64,000 nt of DNA from Microdochium bolleyi (GCA_001566295.1 KQ964250.1:868001-932000), one strand, 5' to 3'. Shown: positions 12,174 through 24,941, counted from the first letter of the stretch. Numbers and translations: made by a program. Notes: a model not told the origin generated them from the sequence alone.

Positions 12174-13346
12174 ATGCTCTTCGCAAGGCAAGGTCTGACG
12201 GCCGCCGTCATGGCGGCCCTCTCATTCAGCCAGGCTGCCGCTCAGACATGGACGACGTGCAACCCCCTCACAACCAGTAGGTAGTCCTGCTCAAAGGGCC
12301 ATTGAATCCTCGTGAGACATGTTGCTGACTTGCCATCTCTTCTAGCCTGCCCCGCCAAGACCGCACTGGGCATGACCGTCAATGTCGACTTCACAAAGGG
12401 CGGTGTCAACTCGTTCGTTGCCTCGGGCGGCGGCACCGTCAACTACGACTCTAACGGCGCGACCTTTACCGTCTCGAAATCCGGCGACGCCCCGCAACTC
12501 GCGTCGGTATTCTACATCATGTTCGGCCGCGTCGAAATGACATTCAAAGCCGCGCACGGGGCCGGCATCGTCTCCTCCTTCGTCCTCCAGTCCGACTGCC
12601 TTGACGAGATCGACTGGGAGTGGCTCGGCGCCGACGCCCACGAGGTCCAGACCAACTACTTCGGCAAGGGTCTGACCACATCCTACAACCGGGGTGCCTT
12701 CCACAAGACGCCCGAGAACCAGGCCACCTTCCACACGTACGTTGTCGACTGGAACGCCGACCGCATCGTGTGGACCGTCGACGGCACCATCGTGCGGCAG
12801 CTGGGCTTCAATGACGCCGAGAAGGGCCAGTACCCGCAGACTCCCATGCAGGTGAAATTCGGCGCCTGGTCCGGTGGTGACCCGAGCAACCCCCAGGGCA
12901 CCATCGACTGGTCCCGCGGGCCGACCGACTACTCCAAGGGCCCGTTCAGCATGAACGTCAAGAAGATCAAGGTCACCGATTACAGCACGGGCACCAAGTA
13001 CTCGTACGGCGACATGACGGGCAACTGGCAGTCCATCAAGGCCGAGGGCGGCAAGGTCAACGGCAACCTCAACGGCGCGGGCGCGCTGACGACGACGGCC
13101 GTGGCCACGGGCACCAACGCGAGCCCGACAACCGCGGGCAAGCCGAGCGTCCCCGCAGGCGGCGTCGGCGGGGACACGACCGCGGGCTCGAGCCAGTACA
13201 ACCTGCCCCCGGGCTGGTTCATGACGTCCGATGGCAAGATCATGCCCATCGGCGCCGCGGCGGGTGTCGTGCCGCCCCACGTCGCAATCGTGAGTGTCTT
13301 CACGGTCGTGGCGTCGCTGGTCAGCTTGGGTCGGTTCTTTGTATGA
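12174..13346 (+). CDS. GPI-anchored CRH-type GH16 chitin-glucan transglycosylase
   Basis: Cell-wall enzyme of the Crh1/Utr2 family, which links chitin to beta-glucan. Two exons, 12174-12276 and 12346-13346 (intron 69 bp, GTAGGT donor), 367 aa. The join recreates CNPLTTTCPA, the conserved cysteine motif at the mature N-terminus after a signal peptide of about 23 residues (cleavage near AAAQ-TW). The GH16 active site is DEIDWEWLG, with E122 as likely nucleophile, D124, and E126 as acid/base. A Ser/Thr/Gly/Ala-rich linker follows, and the protein ends in a hydrophobic tail of about 20 residues with only one terminal basic residue, consistent with a GPI-anchor signal. A QYNLPPGW segment before the tail is common in this family. 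A 383-aa antisense frame here is a shadow. Confidence 0.93.
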
Positions 13347-14566
13347 GACTCGAAGACCGAAGCAGATCTGGATTTTGGTTTTCTGGCGCGATACACACAC
13401 ATGTTTCTGCACCGGCAGAACTTGGCGGTTCGACGCAAAAAGGAAGCAGACGAAAACAGCAAAAGATTTTGCTTGGCGCGATAAGCATAGCACATGAGGA
13501 GTTTACTGGTTGTTGTTTCTTTCTTGATTTTTCCCCACATCAAAGCATAATGGTCGTTTGTACCGAGAAAGAGCGACAAATACCCGGGGCAGCAACAGCG
13601 AAGCATGCCGAGGACGAGAGCGGCCAGCACATGAGGTCGTTGTAGATAGACTTTGGAATTTTCTGTAGATAGAACTAGTGTTCCCCCTGGTGCCTCTTCT
13701 TCGACAGAGAGGTACATGAAGACGTAATGAGAACGACTTTGACGAGCACAGACCTGGACACACACCATGAAGTAACTTTTCCTCGAGTTCTGCAGTTGGC
13801 GACAGAACTGGCACGGAGTGCACAGCAGCATGACTTGAGACAACGGCGGCACTCTGCTCGTTGTTGATTCGCTCAAGCTGGCTTGGAGCGCCCCTCATCA
13901 ATCACGAGCAAGGCCTCGTAGTCTCTGAGAACGCCAACTACTGACATGATACCCATGGGTATTTACAACAAGGTACACACAGTCGAGCGTGGGGGGTCGA
14001 TTGTCCGATAGCGTCTTCCCCACAGCGGCACGCTGCCCTCCTCCCCCGCACCTTGGAGCACTTTCCCCAATCATTGACAAGCAGGGCGCGCAGCGGAGGT
14101 GAAGGCGCGGTTCCGTTATCGCAGCAGCAGCCCGGTACATGCCGCATGGTCCTTTCTGCTCTCGCTCTGTTTCCCTATATCCAAGTTGTTCTTACAAGAT
14201 ACTGCGCTGTTGGTTTCCCAACCCTTCCACGGTGTAAGAGGCGGCTCGAGACCTTACGAGCTCTGTACCACCACTTGTGCCGCACCAGACTGGCCCGGCC
14301 GTTGCAGAGCAATACGTATTGTACTCTCGTGCTCTCTCTCTCTCTGCGGTTCACGGCTCGACTTCTGCCTTGGTTGGTCTTCACGCTCCGTAGCTCCTAC
14401 GAATACGGCTTTGACGATACCCATTCCGGGCCAGTGCTGCTGTAGATGGATGATTCGACAAAGACAGAAAGCATCTATAATCACGTCGTTCTGTCCGGGG
14501 ATATCTTCCTCCACGTCGCCAACTAGACACTTGCAGAGCTGTGTATGGATATCTACATTACCCGCC
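13347..14566. other. Intergenic between the GH16 gene and the aminotransferase
   Basis: About 1.2 kb without a supported gene. The frame that enters the aminotransferase first exon is open upstream of 14567, but the sequence there does not resemble a conserved protein. Confidence 0.45.
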
Positions 14567-17085
14567 ATGAATCGAATAAAACAGCACCAGCGGCTTGCAT
14601 GCCGCCCGCGCGGCGGCACGATCACGACGACTAGCATAGTCATGCCTCACCGTTCTTTCTCGCTCTGGCTGCGCGCCACCCAGCATGGCGGCAGCAGGTC
14701 CGGGCACGGGTACAAGGCGGTGCTGAGAGCCGGACAGCTGCCTTCTCCCTTGCTCGCGGGATTCAGACATGCGACAGCATCCTCGTCGTCCACGAAGAGC
14801 TTGCACACCTCCGCGGCCCACGAGAGATTAATACAGACCTCCCAACAGCAGCAGAAGCAGCAGAAGCAGCAGCAGCACGCCAGCCATGACCAGCCTCCGA
14901 AGTCAGCAGGCACGCCTAGCCAAGCCAGCACGAACAGCAAGATCACGGACAGGATCGAGGCGATCCGCCTCCGCAGGGCAAAGGCCGGTCGCATGGTCGC
15001 CCCAACGGCATCGTATAGCGACAGCGACATGTTCAAGGACCCCGTAAGTCTCCCCGCGGCACATTAGACCCCTTGCTCTCAGCATCGCTACACCGGAACA
15101 GAAGACGGTGTCCTTACCTTGGGAGCAGAAGCTTCATGGTAGGACAACCGCTCTCTCGAAGATTGATACCAAAACGACAAAGTTCCCCTTGGGCATGCGA
15201 CGCAGCGCGGGCATGCCGACGGGACAGAGCAAGCACGATGCCTCGAATACATGGCTGACACTTTCTCGACTCGCCTGAAACCCAACAGGCATATAAAAAC
15301 AAGCCCAAAGCTCGTCGCTGGGACAGTGAGTGGTCCCCCCACCCTAAGATTATCCTATCCTGACCAGGCAGATCTTCTCTCTTCTTTCCCTTTCCCTTCC
15401 TCTGAATAATCTGAGTAATCCGCTCTTGAGTTATATACCCGGCTGACGACCATGCCTCTCCTGCGTGTGCAAAACAACAGACCACCTCAGCCCCGAGGCC
15501 CTATCCCGCCAGCCACCCGTCCTGAAGCAGGCCATCCAGCACCTCGGCAAGCCAGGCCTCGTGTCGCTGGGCGGGGGCATCCCCACGCCGTCCAACTTCC
15601 CCATCCACTCGCTGAGCTTCCGCGTGCCCAGCGGCGCGCCGGGCAGCGGGTTCTCCGAGGCCGATGCCGCCCCGCCTGCCGGGCGGGAAATTGTCGTCGG
15701 GAAGTATGATGCTTCGGTGGTGGCGACGGCTCGCGGTGGTAGCACGAGTAGGCAGCAGGTGGAGGAGAGCCCATACTACGACCTCTCCATCGCGCTCAAC
15801 TACTCCCAGTCCGTCGGCGCCGCGCAGCTGCTGCGCTGGGTCACCGAGCACGCGGAGCTCGTCTCGGACCCGCCGTACGCCGACTGGCGGTGCTCGCTGA
15901 CCATCGGGAGCACGGGCGCGCTGGAGCAGGCCTTCCGCATGCTTCTCTGCGCCGGTGGCCGGCCCGGCACCGGGGGCGAGCACGTGGACAGTGTCATCAC
16001 GGAGGAGTTTAGCTTCGCCACGGCCCTCGAGACCGCGCGGCCCCTGGGTGTGCGTGTGTACGGTGTCCCCATGGACGGGCAAGGGCTGATCCCGGAGGCG
16101 CTGGACGAGATACTGACCGGCTGGGACGCCACGGCGAGAGGCGGCGCAAGGAAGCCGCATGTGCTGTACACCGTGCCGTCGGGTCAGAACCCGACGGGCG
16201 CGACGCAGGGCCCGCAGCGGAGGCGGGATGTGTATGCCGTGTGCCAGAAGCATGACGTATACATCATCGAGGACGAGCCTTATTACTTCCTGCACATGCC
16301 GCCGTACGAGGGCAGTCGGCGGGCGGGAAGGGAGCAGCAGGATCAGGGCCAGGACCAGGACATCGACGCGTTCGCGGCCTCCCTCGCACCGACGTACCTC
16401 TCCCTCGACGTCGACGGGCGCGTCATGCGCATGGACTCGTTTAGCAAGATCGTCGTGCCCGGGTCGCGGCTCGGCTGGATTACCGCGTCGCAGCAGATTG
16501 TCGAGCAGTACGTCCGGCACGCCGAGTGTGCGAGCCAAGGGCCCAGCGGGATCTCGCAGCTTGTCCTGCACAAGCTCGTGGACGAGACCTGGGGCCACGA
16601 CGGGTTCCTGCGGTGGCTCATGCACCTGGCGAAGGAGTACTCGACGAGGAGGGGTATCCTGCTGGACGCCTGTGAGCGGGAGCTCCGGGTCCTGAAAGGT
16701 CGTGGGGACGGCGCCGAGTTGGTCAAGTGGGTTGTCCCGAAGGCTGGGATGTTTGTGAGTTTCGCTCTACCCCATCCCGCTCCCATCTCTCGCTCACTAC
16801 GACTGACCACCATTGGTATCGTGCGCCCAGCTCTGGCTCGAGGTCAACCACGCGGCACATCCAGACGCCTCCACCAAGTCCATCCTCCAGATCGAGGAGG
16901 AGATCTACAACGCCTGCATCGCGAATGGCGTGCTCGTGTGCCGCGGATCGTGGTTCCGCGCGGAGCCAGATGTGCCCCTGAGCGGGATGTTCTTCCGGAC
17001 CACGTACGCGGCGTCGTCCGAGGAGAACATGGTCAAGGGCATCGAGCGGTTTGGCCAGGCGGTGCGGGAGAGTTTCCGGATCTGA
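14567..17085 (+). CDS. PLP-dependent class I/II aminotransferase with mitochondrial-type leader (aromatic / kynurenine-aminoadipate type)
   Basis: Fold-type I aminotransferase of the Aro8/KAT-AadAT group, which moves amino groups between aromatic or alpha-aminoadipate amino acids and 2-oxo acids. Four exons: 14567-15043, 15289-15325, 15481-16754 and 16831-17085, giving 680 aa from ATG 14567 or 655 aa from the in-frame ATG 14642. Exon 2 is only 37 bp and supplies AYKNKPKARRWD, the family's segment before the catalytic domain. Visible motifs are LVSLGGGIP, GQNPTGAT, EDEPYYF, and SFSKIVVPGSRLGW with the PLP lysine K494 (long start). The N-terminal 130 or so residues are basic, Ser/Thr-rich and contain a Gln/Lys run (QQQQKQQKQQQ), consistent with mitochondrial import. 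A Gln/Asp-rich loop (near REQQDQGQDQD) interrupts the catalytic domain. Substrate choice cannot be set from sequence. Confidence 0.88.
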
Positions 17086-19398
17086 TAGGCTGTTGCATAG
17101 ATAGTCGTCGTCTCACTGCATATCACAGCAGAGTAACCCAAGATTGCTGGTGCCTCCCATGTGAAACCTCTGCGCCTTTTCTCAGTGACCGGAGTGCTCT
17201 GAGTGCCACCACTCAATACCTGCACGACTGAGGTGCGTTTTATGCCTCGGCGTCTCGAGTGAAATCGTGTGACTGTACTTTGGCGCGTTTGGTTTGGACG
17301 CTGACAACTTGGTCCGCTTGATTCAGGGTAAACTTCGTGCAAACACGTGCGAGTAAAGCATCTGTACGTGCATCTCGAGCATTCGAGCTCCGTGGTGCTG
17401 AAAAGGAGGGCCTCCTCGGACCCAGCAGCGTCGAAAGATAAACAGTAATCGGTGCATGCCAGTGCAACTTGCGAACAAGTACACGTATTGGCAATGCTTG
17501 TCTTGCTTCCTTGGAAGGGTGAAATATAGCTTTCCCAGTATGAACTTTGACAATGTCTCCAGCGCCCCCATGAGTGATTATGTGCCACTGGATATGCATA
17601 GGCACATTGCCTTGTTGGAAATGTAGGGGACGTGCGTTACGCAATCGATGTCGCACAAGCAGCCTTACGGATGTGATAGGGTTGTACCAAATGGCGAGCT
17701 CTCGATGACAAGCGCGTATTTGACAGCTAAGGGGTCCGGACTGAATGCCGGCCACATTCATACAGGCAGACAATGGCTTGCTGGCTCGTCGTTACACAAG
17801 CAGGTACCAAACCTGTCAGCAGGGCTGCCGTGGTATACGAGTATCGCAGCCCGGTAGAGCCGTCCGTCTGCTGCCAAAAGCCCAAGAGCGAGGACTAGGG
17901 CAGCGAGAAGATGCTCGCCTGACCATGAGCCGATCTCCAGGCATTGTCGTCCCCTAACAGTGTCGCTGGTAGGTGATGCTCCCAGACGCCATGCGAGATC
18001 AGAAACCGAAGCTCGGCTCGGAAGGACGAGCAGGAGAGGGGTAAGCATGTGAACTGTGGGGGAAGAAAAGAAAGCGCTTGGCATCTCCCCAGATTCTCAT
18101 GCGTGACGGCAGCGTGGCGGCGATCTCTGCTGACGCTTTGCATAGTGGCTTGTGTCAACCCCACGCCCCAGTCCGACTCGTCGAGTTAGAGGTTTCTGAT
18201 TGCCAAGTCGGTACACGCACACACTACGTGTGTGCGGTTGTGGACCCGGTATGTGATATCAGACGGTTCCCGCGGAGGAGGACAGGGCGATATGTATCTT
18301 TGGGCATGGAGTCGGCACGGGTGCAGAGCCGTGGATGCTGTGGATCACGGGCGCGGGCAGGCCGCCACCCCGAGAGCCCATACAGGGCGTGTGCAGGCTG
18401 CTGCGCTGTGCAGGCCGTGCTCGGGAGGAGCCGAGAAGGCAGAGGTGTTGTCGCGGTGGACGCCAGAAGCTGCCGGTCGGGGCAACTCTGGACGGGGGTC
18501 GGTGGTTGTTGCTGCCGCCGGAGAGTCGGCGGCGTGGCGGGTGCGAGATGGAGAGGCCCCACAGGGTGGCAGTATGCGCCTTCCCCGCAGCAGCAGCAGC
18601 ACCAGCACCAGCAGCGGCCTCGGTACTTGCTTGATCAGGACATGCTCTGGAGCGGCGCAGCCAATGGCCGCTGTTGCAATCCTGCCCCTACGGAGACGCT
18701 TCTGTCAATCGGGACTGCTCCTCGCGCCTTGCCAGGCACATCCCTTCCAAAGGCCCTCGCGGTAATTACACGCCCGGCTGCCCATGCGCACACCTGCCAC
18801 CCCATGGACCCTCCCGAGCCCAGCGCCAGATCAAAAGTCTCCTCCTTCTCCACCAAGCCTGGATGCCCCCGTCTCGATTTTTCCGCAGTGCGCGGGCCCC
18901 GAGTTGGGCCGGCCGCCGCCGTGTTGTTGCACCTTCCTCCACAGGTCATATCATATCATGATGCTTTGAATTACCTGCGACCCATCACCGCCACAGGGCT
19001 GAAGTCTGAGCAGCAGCACCACTTCAGGCGCCAGTCTCCCTTCCCGGCACTTTCGTCAACATCCCCTCTCGACACGGGCAATCTCATCCCATCCAGAAAC
19101 CGTGCAGGTCCCGCTGCCCAGCCCAGCCCTGCCCAGCCAGCCAGTCCAGGTCTGCGGACCCTTGTCACACCTTCCCCTCCCTGACTCTCTTGATCCTGGG
19201 TTCTTCCTCGGTCAGGTCAGTGTGCTATTCCACTCGTGTGGTACCGAGTGCCCGTTGCTTAAATCGACTGGAATCCCCACGTCCGCCACCTCAGTCTCGC
19301 CTGGTCCATATTGTAATCCGTTTTCCCTTCTCTCCGGCTCTCCACTGCGTGTGACCTCCTTCCGGGCCAGCACTCTTGTCCAACGACACACCTTCAAC
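17086..19398. other. Intergenic between the aminotransferase and the P450
   Basis: 2.3 kb. The longest frame (18078-19184, +, 368 codons) overlaps several others in all frames and shows only low-complexity composition, so I do not call it. A short CAG/CAC repeat sits at 18587-18616. The last few hundred bases are C/T-rich, as expected of a P450 promoter and 5' UTR. Confidence 0.5.
18587..18616. repeat. CAG-rich trinucleotide run
   Basis: Runs of CAG interspersed with CAC, in DNA I regard as non-coding. Read directly from the sequence. Confidence 0.7.
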
Positions 19399-21138
19399 AT
19401 GGGTCTCGTCGAAGATGCCCTCGACCGGGTCTCGCCCAAGTCGGCTGGAATCGCTGTCGGCGTGGCGGCTGCTCTCTACTTCACCTACAACAAGATTGAC
19501 GAGATTGCCCGTCTGAACAAGCTGGGCCCTCGTGGCCAGCAGGTTATCAGCAAGCTACCGTTCGGTATGTGATGCTCTCCGCAACACCATGCGAGTCCGC
19601 AACCGGTCAGGCCCCCATCCAGCACTAACAGCGTCCTAGGTCTTGGCGTCATCAAGAACCAGGTCGAGGCCACCATCAACCACCAGAACTACGAGGGCTT
19701 CCTGCGCCTTCTAGACGGCCTCACGGGTTACACCGCAGAGACCCGCCTGCTCGGGCGGCGCATCGTCTTCACTGCCGATCCAGAGAACATCAAGGCCATC
19801 CTTGCCAAGCAGTTCGACGACTACGGCAAGGGCGAGCCTTTCCACAGGGAGTGGTGCGAGTTCCTTGGCGACAGCATCTTCACAACTGATGGCCACGCCT
19901 GGCACACCAGCAGGCAACTCATCCGGCCTCTCTTCGTCAAGGAGCGTATCAGTGACCTGCAGGTCTTCGAGTCCCACCTCGAGACCCTATTCAAGGCCAT
20001 TGCCAACGGAGGTGCGCTGAACGGCGCCGACCAGGAGGTTGATCTTGAGGCTGGCAATGGCAAGCCTGTCGATCTCAGCGACCTCTTCTTCCGCTACACT
20101 CTCGATGTCCCCACAGACTACTTACTTGGCAAGGATCTCCAAACCCTGACGTATGTAACGGGCACGAGACTTCTCTAGTCGTCATGTTTCCCCATCACTA
20201 ACTTTGATTTTCATAGGACCCCCCATCAAGCCTTCGCCGAAGGCTTCAACGAGGTGCAGCGTGTCCAGAACATCCGCGCGCGTGCCGGACCCCTGCAAAG
20301 ATTCGTCCCCCTCGGCTCTTTCCGCAAGGGACTGAAGCTTGTCAACGAGCTCTGCAACACCTACATCGACCAGGCCCTGCGCCTCACCCAGGACGAACTT
20401 GAGGCTGTCAGCAAGTCGGACGAGGGCTACACATTTTTGCACGAGCTTGCGTCGTACACGCGCGACCGCAAGATGATCCGTGACCAGCTCGTCGCCATCC
20501 TGCTGGCTGGTCGCGATACCACCGCCTCCACCCTGTCCTGGACATTCTACGAGCTCGGCCGCCACCCCGAGGTCGTCAAGAAGCTGCGCGAAGAGATCCT
20601 CAACACCGTCGGCACCGACCGCACACCGACCTACGCCGATTTGAAGGGCATGAAGTACCTCCAGCACGTCATGAACGAGACGCTACGCATGTACCCCGTT
20701 GTCCCCTTCAACGTGCGTCTTGCCCTCAAGGACACGACCCTGCCCCGCGGCGGTGGCCCCGACGGCTCGCAGCCCCTTGCTGTTCTCAAGGACACGCCTA
20801 TTGGTTACTCGACTCTGGTTATGCAGCGCCGCGCCGACCTGTACCCTCCCGTTTCCGAAAACTTCCCAGACGTCAACGAGTACTGCCCCGATCGGTGGTA
20901 CCACTGGCAGCCCAAGCCGTGGCAATTCATCCCCTTCAACGGCGGCCCGCGGATCTGCATCGGCCAGCAGTTCGCCCTCACTGAGATGTCCTACGTGCTC
21001 ACCCGATTATTCCAGAAGTTCGACCGCGTCGAGTCCTTCATGTCCGAAATCGATGGTGGCAAGCCCACGCTCAAGGCCGAGATTGTGCTGCAGCCTGGCG
21101 ACGGTGTCAAGGTCGCGCTGTGGGAGGCCCGCAAGTAG
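19399..21138 (+). CDS. Cytochrome P450, CYP52-like (alkane / fatty-acid omega-hydroxylase clan)
   Basis: Membrane-bound haem monooxygenase. Exons 19399-19564, 19640-20150 and 20217-21138 give 532 aa; introns of 75 and 66 bp with GTATGT donors and CTAAC branch sites. An N-terminal membrane segment at about residues 12-28 is followed by a short linker and a GPRG-type hinge. The I-helix oxygen-activating motif is AGRDTTAS (about 323-330), the K-helix motif is ETLR, and the haem loop is FNGGPRICIGQQFA with the axial ligand C473. The long insert before LKDTPIGYSTLVMQRRADLYP and the overall pattern match CYP52-type fatty-acid and alkane hydroxylases known from yeasts and moulds. CYP family number and substrate are inferred by similarity only. 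Tail to tail with the GH20 gene. Confidence 0.92.
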
Positions 21139-21643
21139 GATTATGACTGGGGCCTGGTCTGCATGAGTAATGTGAATGAAAAGATGAGCGAGGATCACGG
21201 ATAGATCCCGTGTATTTCTGAGGAGCGAACCATCTGCTACCTCCTGTGTGTTTTGCGATCCATAACCCGGCGTATCTTGTACTGCTTTCGCTTTTCCATA
21301 TCCTGCTTTTATCTGCAATATGAAGCACATTGACTTCTTTATTTGCGCCGTGCTGAGGCGGGTGCCGTGCCAGTTGATTGTTCTTAGTTGTCGCGGCAAA
21401 GCACATCGTCCCTTCTATTAGCGCATAAGTAGCATCGCGAAGATATGAGCCAGCTTCCATACAGATGTATCAAAACGCAAGGGGGCGGACAGTCTTCCCC
21501 ATATCACCGGCAGGAAGCCAAGAGCTGGTTCATGTGCACTGGTAATATCCATTTCACTGAAAATAAAAGACACCGCTAGATCAAACAACGTCTAATTACA
21601 TCGCTCTTCTCTCTGCCTCTGGCTTCTCTCAGGCCCGGCGCAC
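21139..21643. other. Convergent 3' region of the P450 and GH20 genes
   Basis: About 500 bp between convergent stop codons; nothing else recognised. Confidence 0.5.
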
Positions 21644-23513
21644 TCAAGCAGCCACGACGTACTCGCAGGCGGTCGCGTTCCGCCCCTGCGTACAGAACGG
21701 CATGTGCACCGGCGCGCTACCGACGCCCCTGGCCACCATCCTCTCGCGGAACTCGGCGAGCCGGGGCGCAGCATCGAGCTGGGACCTGTTCTGGCCCGTG
21801 TGCCCGTCGATGCGACCGGACCAGAGAACCTCGCCCATGGCGCTCGCGCGCGGCCACAGGATGGTGTCGATGTTTTGGTCGTCAATGTACTCGCTCCAGC
21901 CCGCGGCCTCGCCGCCGATGACGAGCTTGGCCTGCTCCGGGGAGAGCCCGGCGCGGGGGTCGTACGAATACATGAGCCGCCACCCCTTGGCGGGGGTGCA
22001 CCAGTCGTTGAAGGGGAAGAACTGCTCGAACGCGGCGCCGTTGGCGAAGTTGAGCCAGTGGCCGCGGCCGCAGTCGAGGTACCAGTAGTTGTAGTTGGAG
22101 CTGATGACCTTGTGGCCCTTAGAGGTGATGTTCTTGACCGACTCCCCGCCGAGCCACGACTGCACGACCACGTCGTCCCCGAGCTTCACGTCGTAGTGCA
22201 GGACGACCTCCTCCCAGACCATGGGCGCCATGCCGTGCTTGCGCACTCGGGCGTGGTGCTTGTCGAAGAACTTCTGCAGGAGAGGCTTGATGACGGCCGA
22301 GTCGTTGGTGCCGACAGTGTCCTCGAGGGCGAAGGCGTTGAAGTTGACCTCGTCGCCGCCGGTGTGGTGATAGGCGGAGAACGGGGCGGTACGAGGCAGC
22401 ACGTCGTCCATCAGGGTGTCTAGGAATGGGTCGACGGCTGGGTGATTGATCTTGAGCTGGCCACACGGCGGCTCGGCGCAGTAGTCCTGCCACGGGGTCG
22501 CGCCCCAGGCAGCGACAGTATCTGGGTACGCCTCGTAGGTGATGCCCCAGTGACCCGGGGTGTCGATTTCGATGATGACCTGGACACCACGCTCGACAGC
22601 GTGGGCTTGGATCAGAGCGAGGTCGTCAGGGGTATACCTCGCATTCGCCGAGTAGGCTCCCTTTTCTGCGAGCAGTGGCAGCGCCGGGACCTCCATTGGC
22701 CATGACTGGGCGTCACTGATGTGCAGGTGCATGCGGTTGAGTTTGTTCCAGGACAGCGCGTCGATTGTCTTGAGAATGCTGTTGACGGGGAAGTAGGAGC
22801 GGGCGGCATCGAACAGAATACCACGGTGATCATACTGCGGCTTGTCGGAGATCTTGACGGGGATCAGGTTGGAGTAGATCTGGCTGCCGCGCGAGTGCTT
22901 GAAAAAGAGCTGCGAGAATGACTCAAGGCCACGCAAGACTCCGATGGACGAGGCGGCGTTGATCCTGGCCTCACCCGCCTCGGTCACGGTCAGGGTGTAG
23001 GACTCATCAACCTCGCCGGCCTTGGCCTTGAAGGCACTAGCCGGGTCGGTACCATTCTGGTTGATGACAAGGCGCTGCAGCAGCTTCTTGTCCTTGTGAG
23101 GATTGGGCTCCGAGTCAGCCAGGGCATTGCGCTCGTAGAGCATCCACGGGACAAAGTTGTCCTTGAGGATTGCCTGGGCGGCGCGGGAAACAGCACCCTG
23201 GACTATCTTTTTGCTGCTGAAGTCGGCTGCGCCGTTGGAAGGCGCACATGGGTAGATCCAGGGCAGCTGGCAGGAGGCATTGTATCAGCACTTCATCCAG
23301 CGCAGAACAGAACAGAACAGAGCCAGGGTGGCACGGCATTGAACCTACAGCTTGTCCATTGTAGGTGACGTGCAGGCTCTGGTCGACCCAGAGCACTTTG
23401 GTGCCGGTCGAGATGCTCTCCGGGATCGGCCAGACGGCGCTGACGGGAGTGCTGGCGAGAAGGGCCAAAGCCAAGGACAGCAGCTTGCCGCTGCTGCTCA
23501 CAAACGATCTCAT
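21644..23513 (-). CDS. Secreted GH20 beta-N-acetylhexosaminidase
   Basis: Exo-glycosidase releasing terminal N-acetylglucosamine from chitin oligomers. Two exons on the minus strand, 23349-23513 and 21644-23266 (intron 82 bp, GTAGGT donor), 595 aa. A signal peptide of about 25 residues (hydrophobic LLSLALALLASTPVSA) is followed by VWPIPES, the usual start of the N-terminal GH20b domain. The join restores NGQALPWIYPCAPSN. The catalytic barrel shows RGILFDAARSYFP, LHISDAQSWP, EIDTPGHWG and the diagnostic HTGGDEVN with the catalytic pair D360-E361. Length and architecture match fungal extracellular hexosaminidases used in chitin turnover. Several antisense frames (one of 239 codons) come from high GC at third positions. 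Confidence 0.95.
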
Positions 23514-24280
23514 GGTGGAAGGACAGCCGGGGCCAGCTCTTCGGAGGATCGTGCAAGAAGCAAGCAGGGAGACTGAGGACTGAGGTGACGGGCAAGTGAT
23601 GGAGGAGAACAGTATTAGTCGATTAGCGGGTTGGCGGACTTGTCGACATCAATGGTCCGAGACTATGCTAACCGGAGAGACACGCCCTGGCCATAATGCC
23701 AGGCAATCGTTTGGCACGGGCAGGGAGGGCGCCGTGGTAGCTTTATAGCCCAAGACAGAAGTCCCGTGCGACGACACCCGCTCTCTCCGGGTGACGAGGC
23801 CGACGGCCTGATTGATTGATTGCGTGGAGTTGGGATGGGGATCGACGGCGACAAGCACGGTTATGGGGTTGCACCACCGGGGGCTCGCAGTGATGGCAGA
23901 CCACTTGCAGCAAGCTTCAGCAAGGTCCAGAGCTTCTAGGAACAGGGATCCTGCCAATTGGTGGCTTCGCGGTGCAGTGCAGAGTCGCAATCCGCTGGAG
24001 CGATCTGCACGGTCCCCCCTCTCCTTGGGGCTCATCTGGTCAAATGCTGCTGCAGACTCGATGGCTGCTCGTGGGTGCGAGGGCAGGATCGCAACGTTAC
24101 GTTACCTTGCAAACCACCACCAGCACACGGCACTTATGACGACAAGACGTGACGTCCCGAGGATGCGCACTCTGGGCTGGCATCGAGGACTGCCCAAATG
24201 CTTGGCCAACACTGTGCAGTGATGGAACCATGAACAGCCATTAGTCCAACTTCAATAGGTTATGCACAAGAGCACTAAGT

Positions 24281-24292
24281 TACCTTAAGGTA
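24281..24292. repeat. 12-bp perfect palindrome TACCTTAAGGTA
   Basis: The sequence equals its own reverse complement. One-mismatch copies occur at 7063-7074 and 54289-54300, also between genes. Confidence 0.7.
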
Positions 24293-24941
24293 CCTTGGGC
24301 AGGGTCGTGCCTGTTGTCTCTGAACATTGCCATTGTTGCGCACATCCAGCCTACCCTATTGTACGCATTAGTGCGTCGGGGAAGGCACGACCCAGACGCG
24401 ATCCTGTCGCGTCCTCCAGGGCCCCTCGAGCCAGCCCAGACAATTTGCAGCATTGTCCGCAACAAGCATCCGCCTGCGTGTCGACGGCAGCAAACACCCA
24501 ATCCTACTCCGTCCTGCTCGCGAGAGCCCGCGTGGCGCTCCACACGCCAGCCCCTGTCCCGTCCTCTTCGGGCAATTCTAGGAACATTTGGGCCTGCCGT
24601 CTTCCCACAGGATACGTCCCGCCGACCTCCAACTTACCATGGTACCTTGCCGGCCAGCCATGAACGTATGACTTGTAAACTATCCATCAGGGCCGGCTCA
24701 TGGACACGGTCCCCTTTGGAGACGCCGCGTAATCATGATCATATCAGTTTGGCCTGTGCTGGACGCAGTATGCCTCACATACCCTATTGTAGCAATGCAA
24801 GACCCTGGATGGGCGCCGCGCCACCGGCGAAGCGGCCAACCCGGACAGCTTCGTCATCTTCAACCTAAGAATCATGTGTTCAAAGCTGTTCTCGTGTCCA
24901 CGAATCCACGTCAGTCATCGTGCCAAGCACTCGTCAACATA

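Noticed and set aside
12342..13493. 383-codon antisense frame opposite the GH16 gene
   Set aside because: Arg/Val/Gly/Asp-rich shadow of the conserved plus-strand enzyme; no domain.
15105..15140. Extra small exon in the aminotransferase after the first intron acceptor-like CAG
   Set aside because: A direct join 15043|15289 gives the conserved FKDPAYKNKPKARRWD without added sequence; the alternative adds residues not expected in the family.
15501..16625. 374-codon antisense frame opposite the aminotransferase
   Set aside because: Shadow of a well-supported PLP enzyme with catalytic motifs on the plus strand.
18078..19184. 368-codon plus-strand frame before the P450
   Set aside because: Low-complexity composition, overlaps many other frames, no recognisable domain or start context; probably promoter and 5' UTR sequence.
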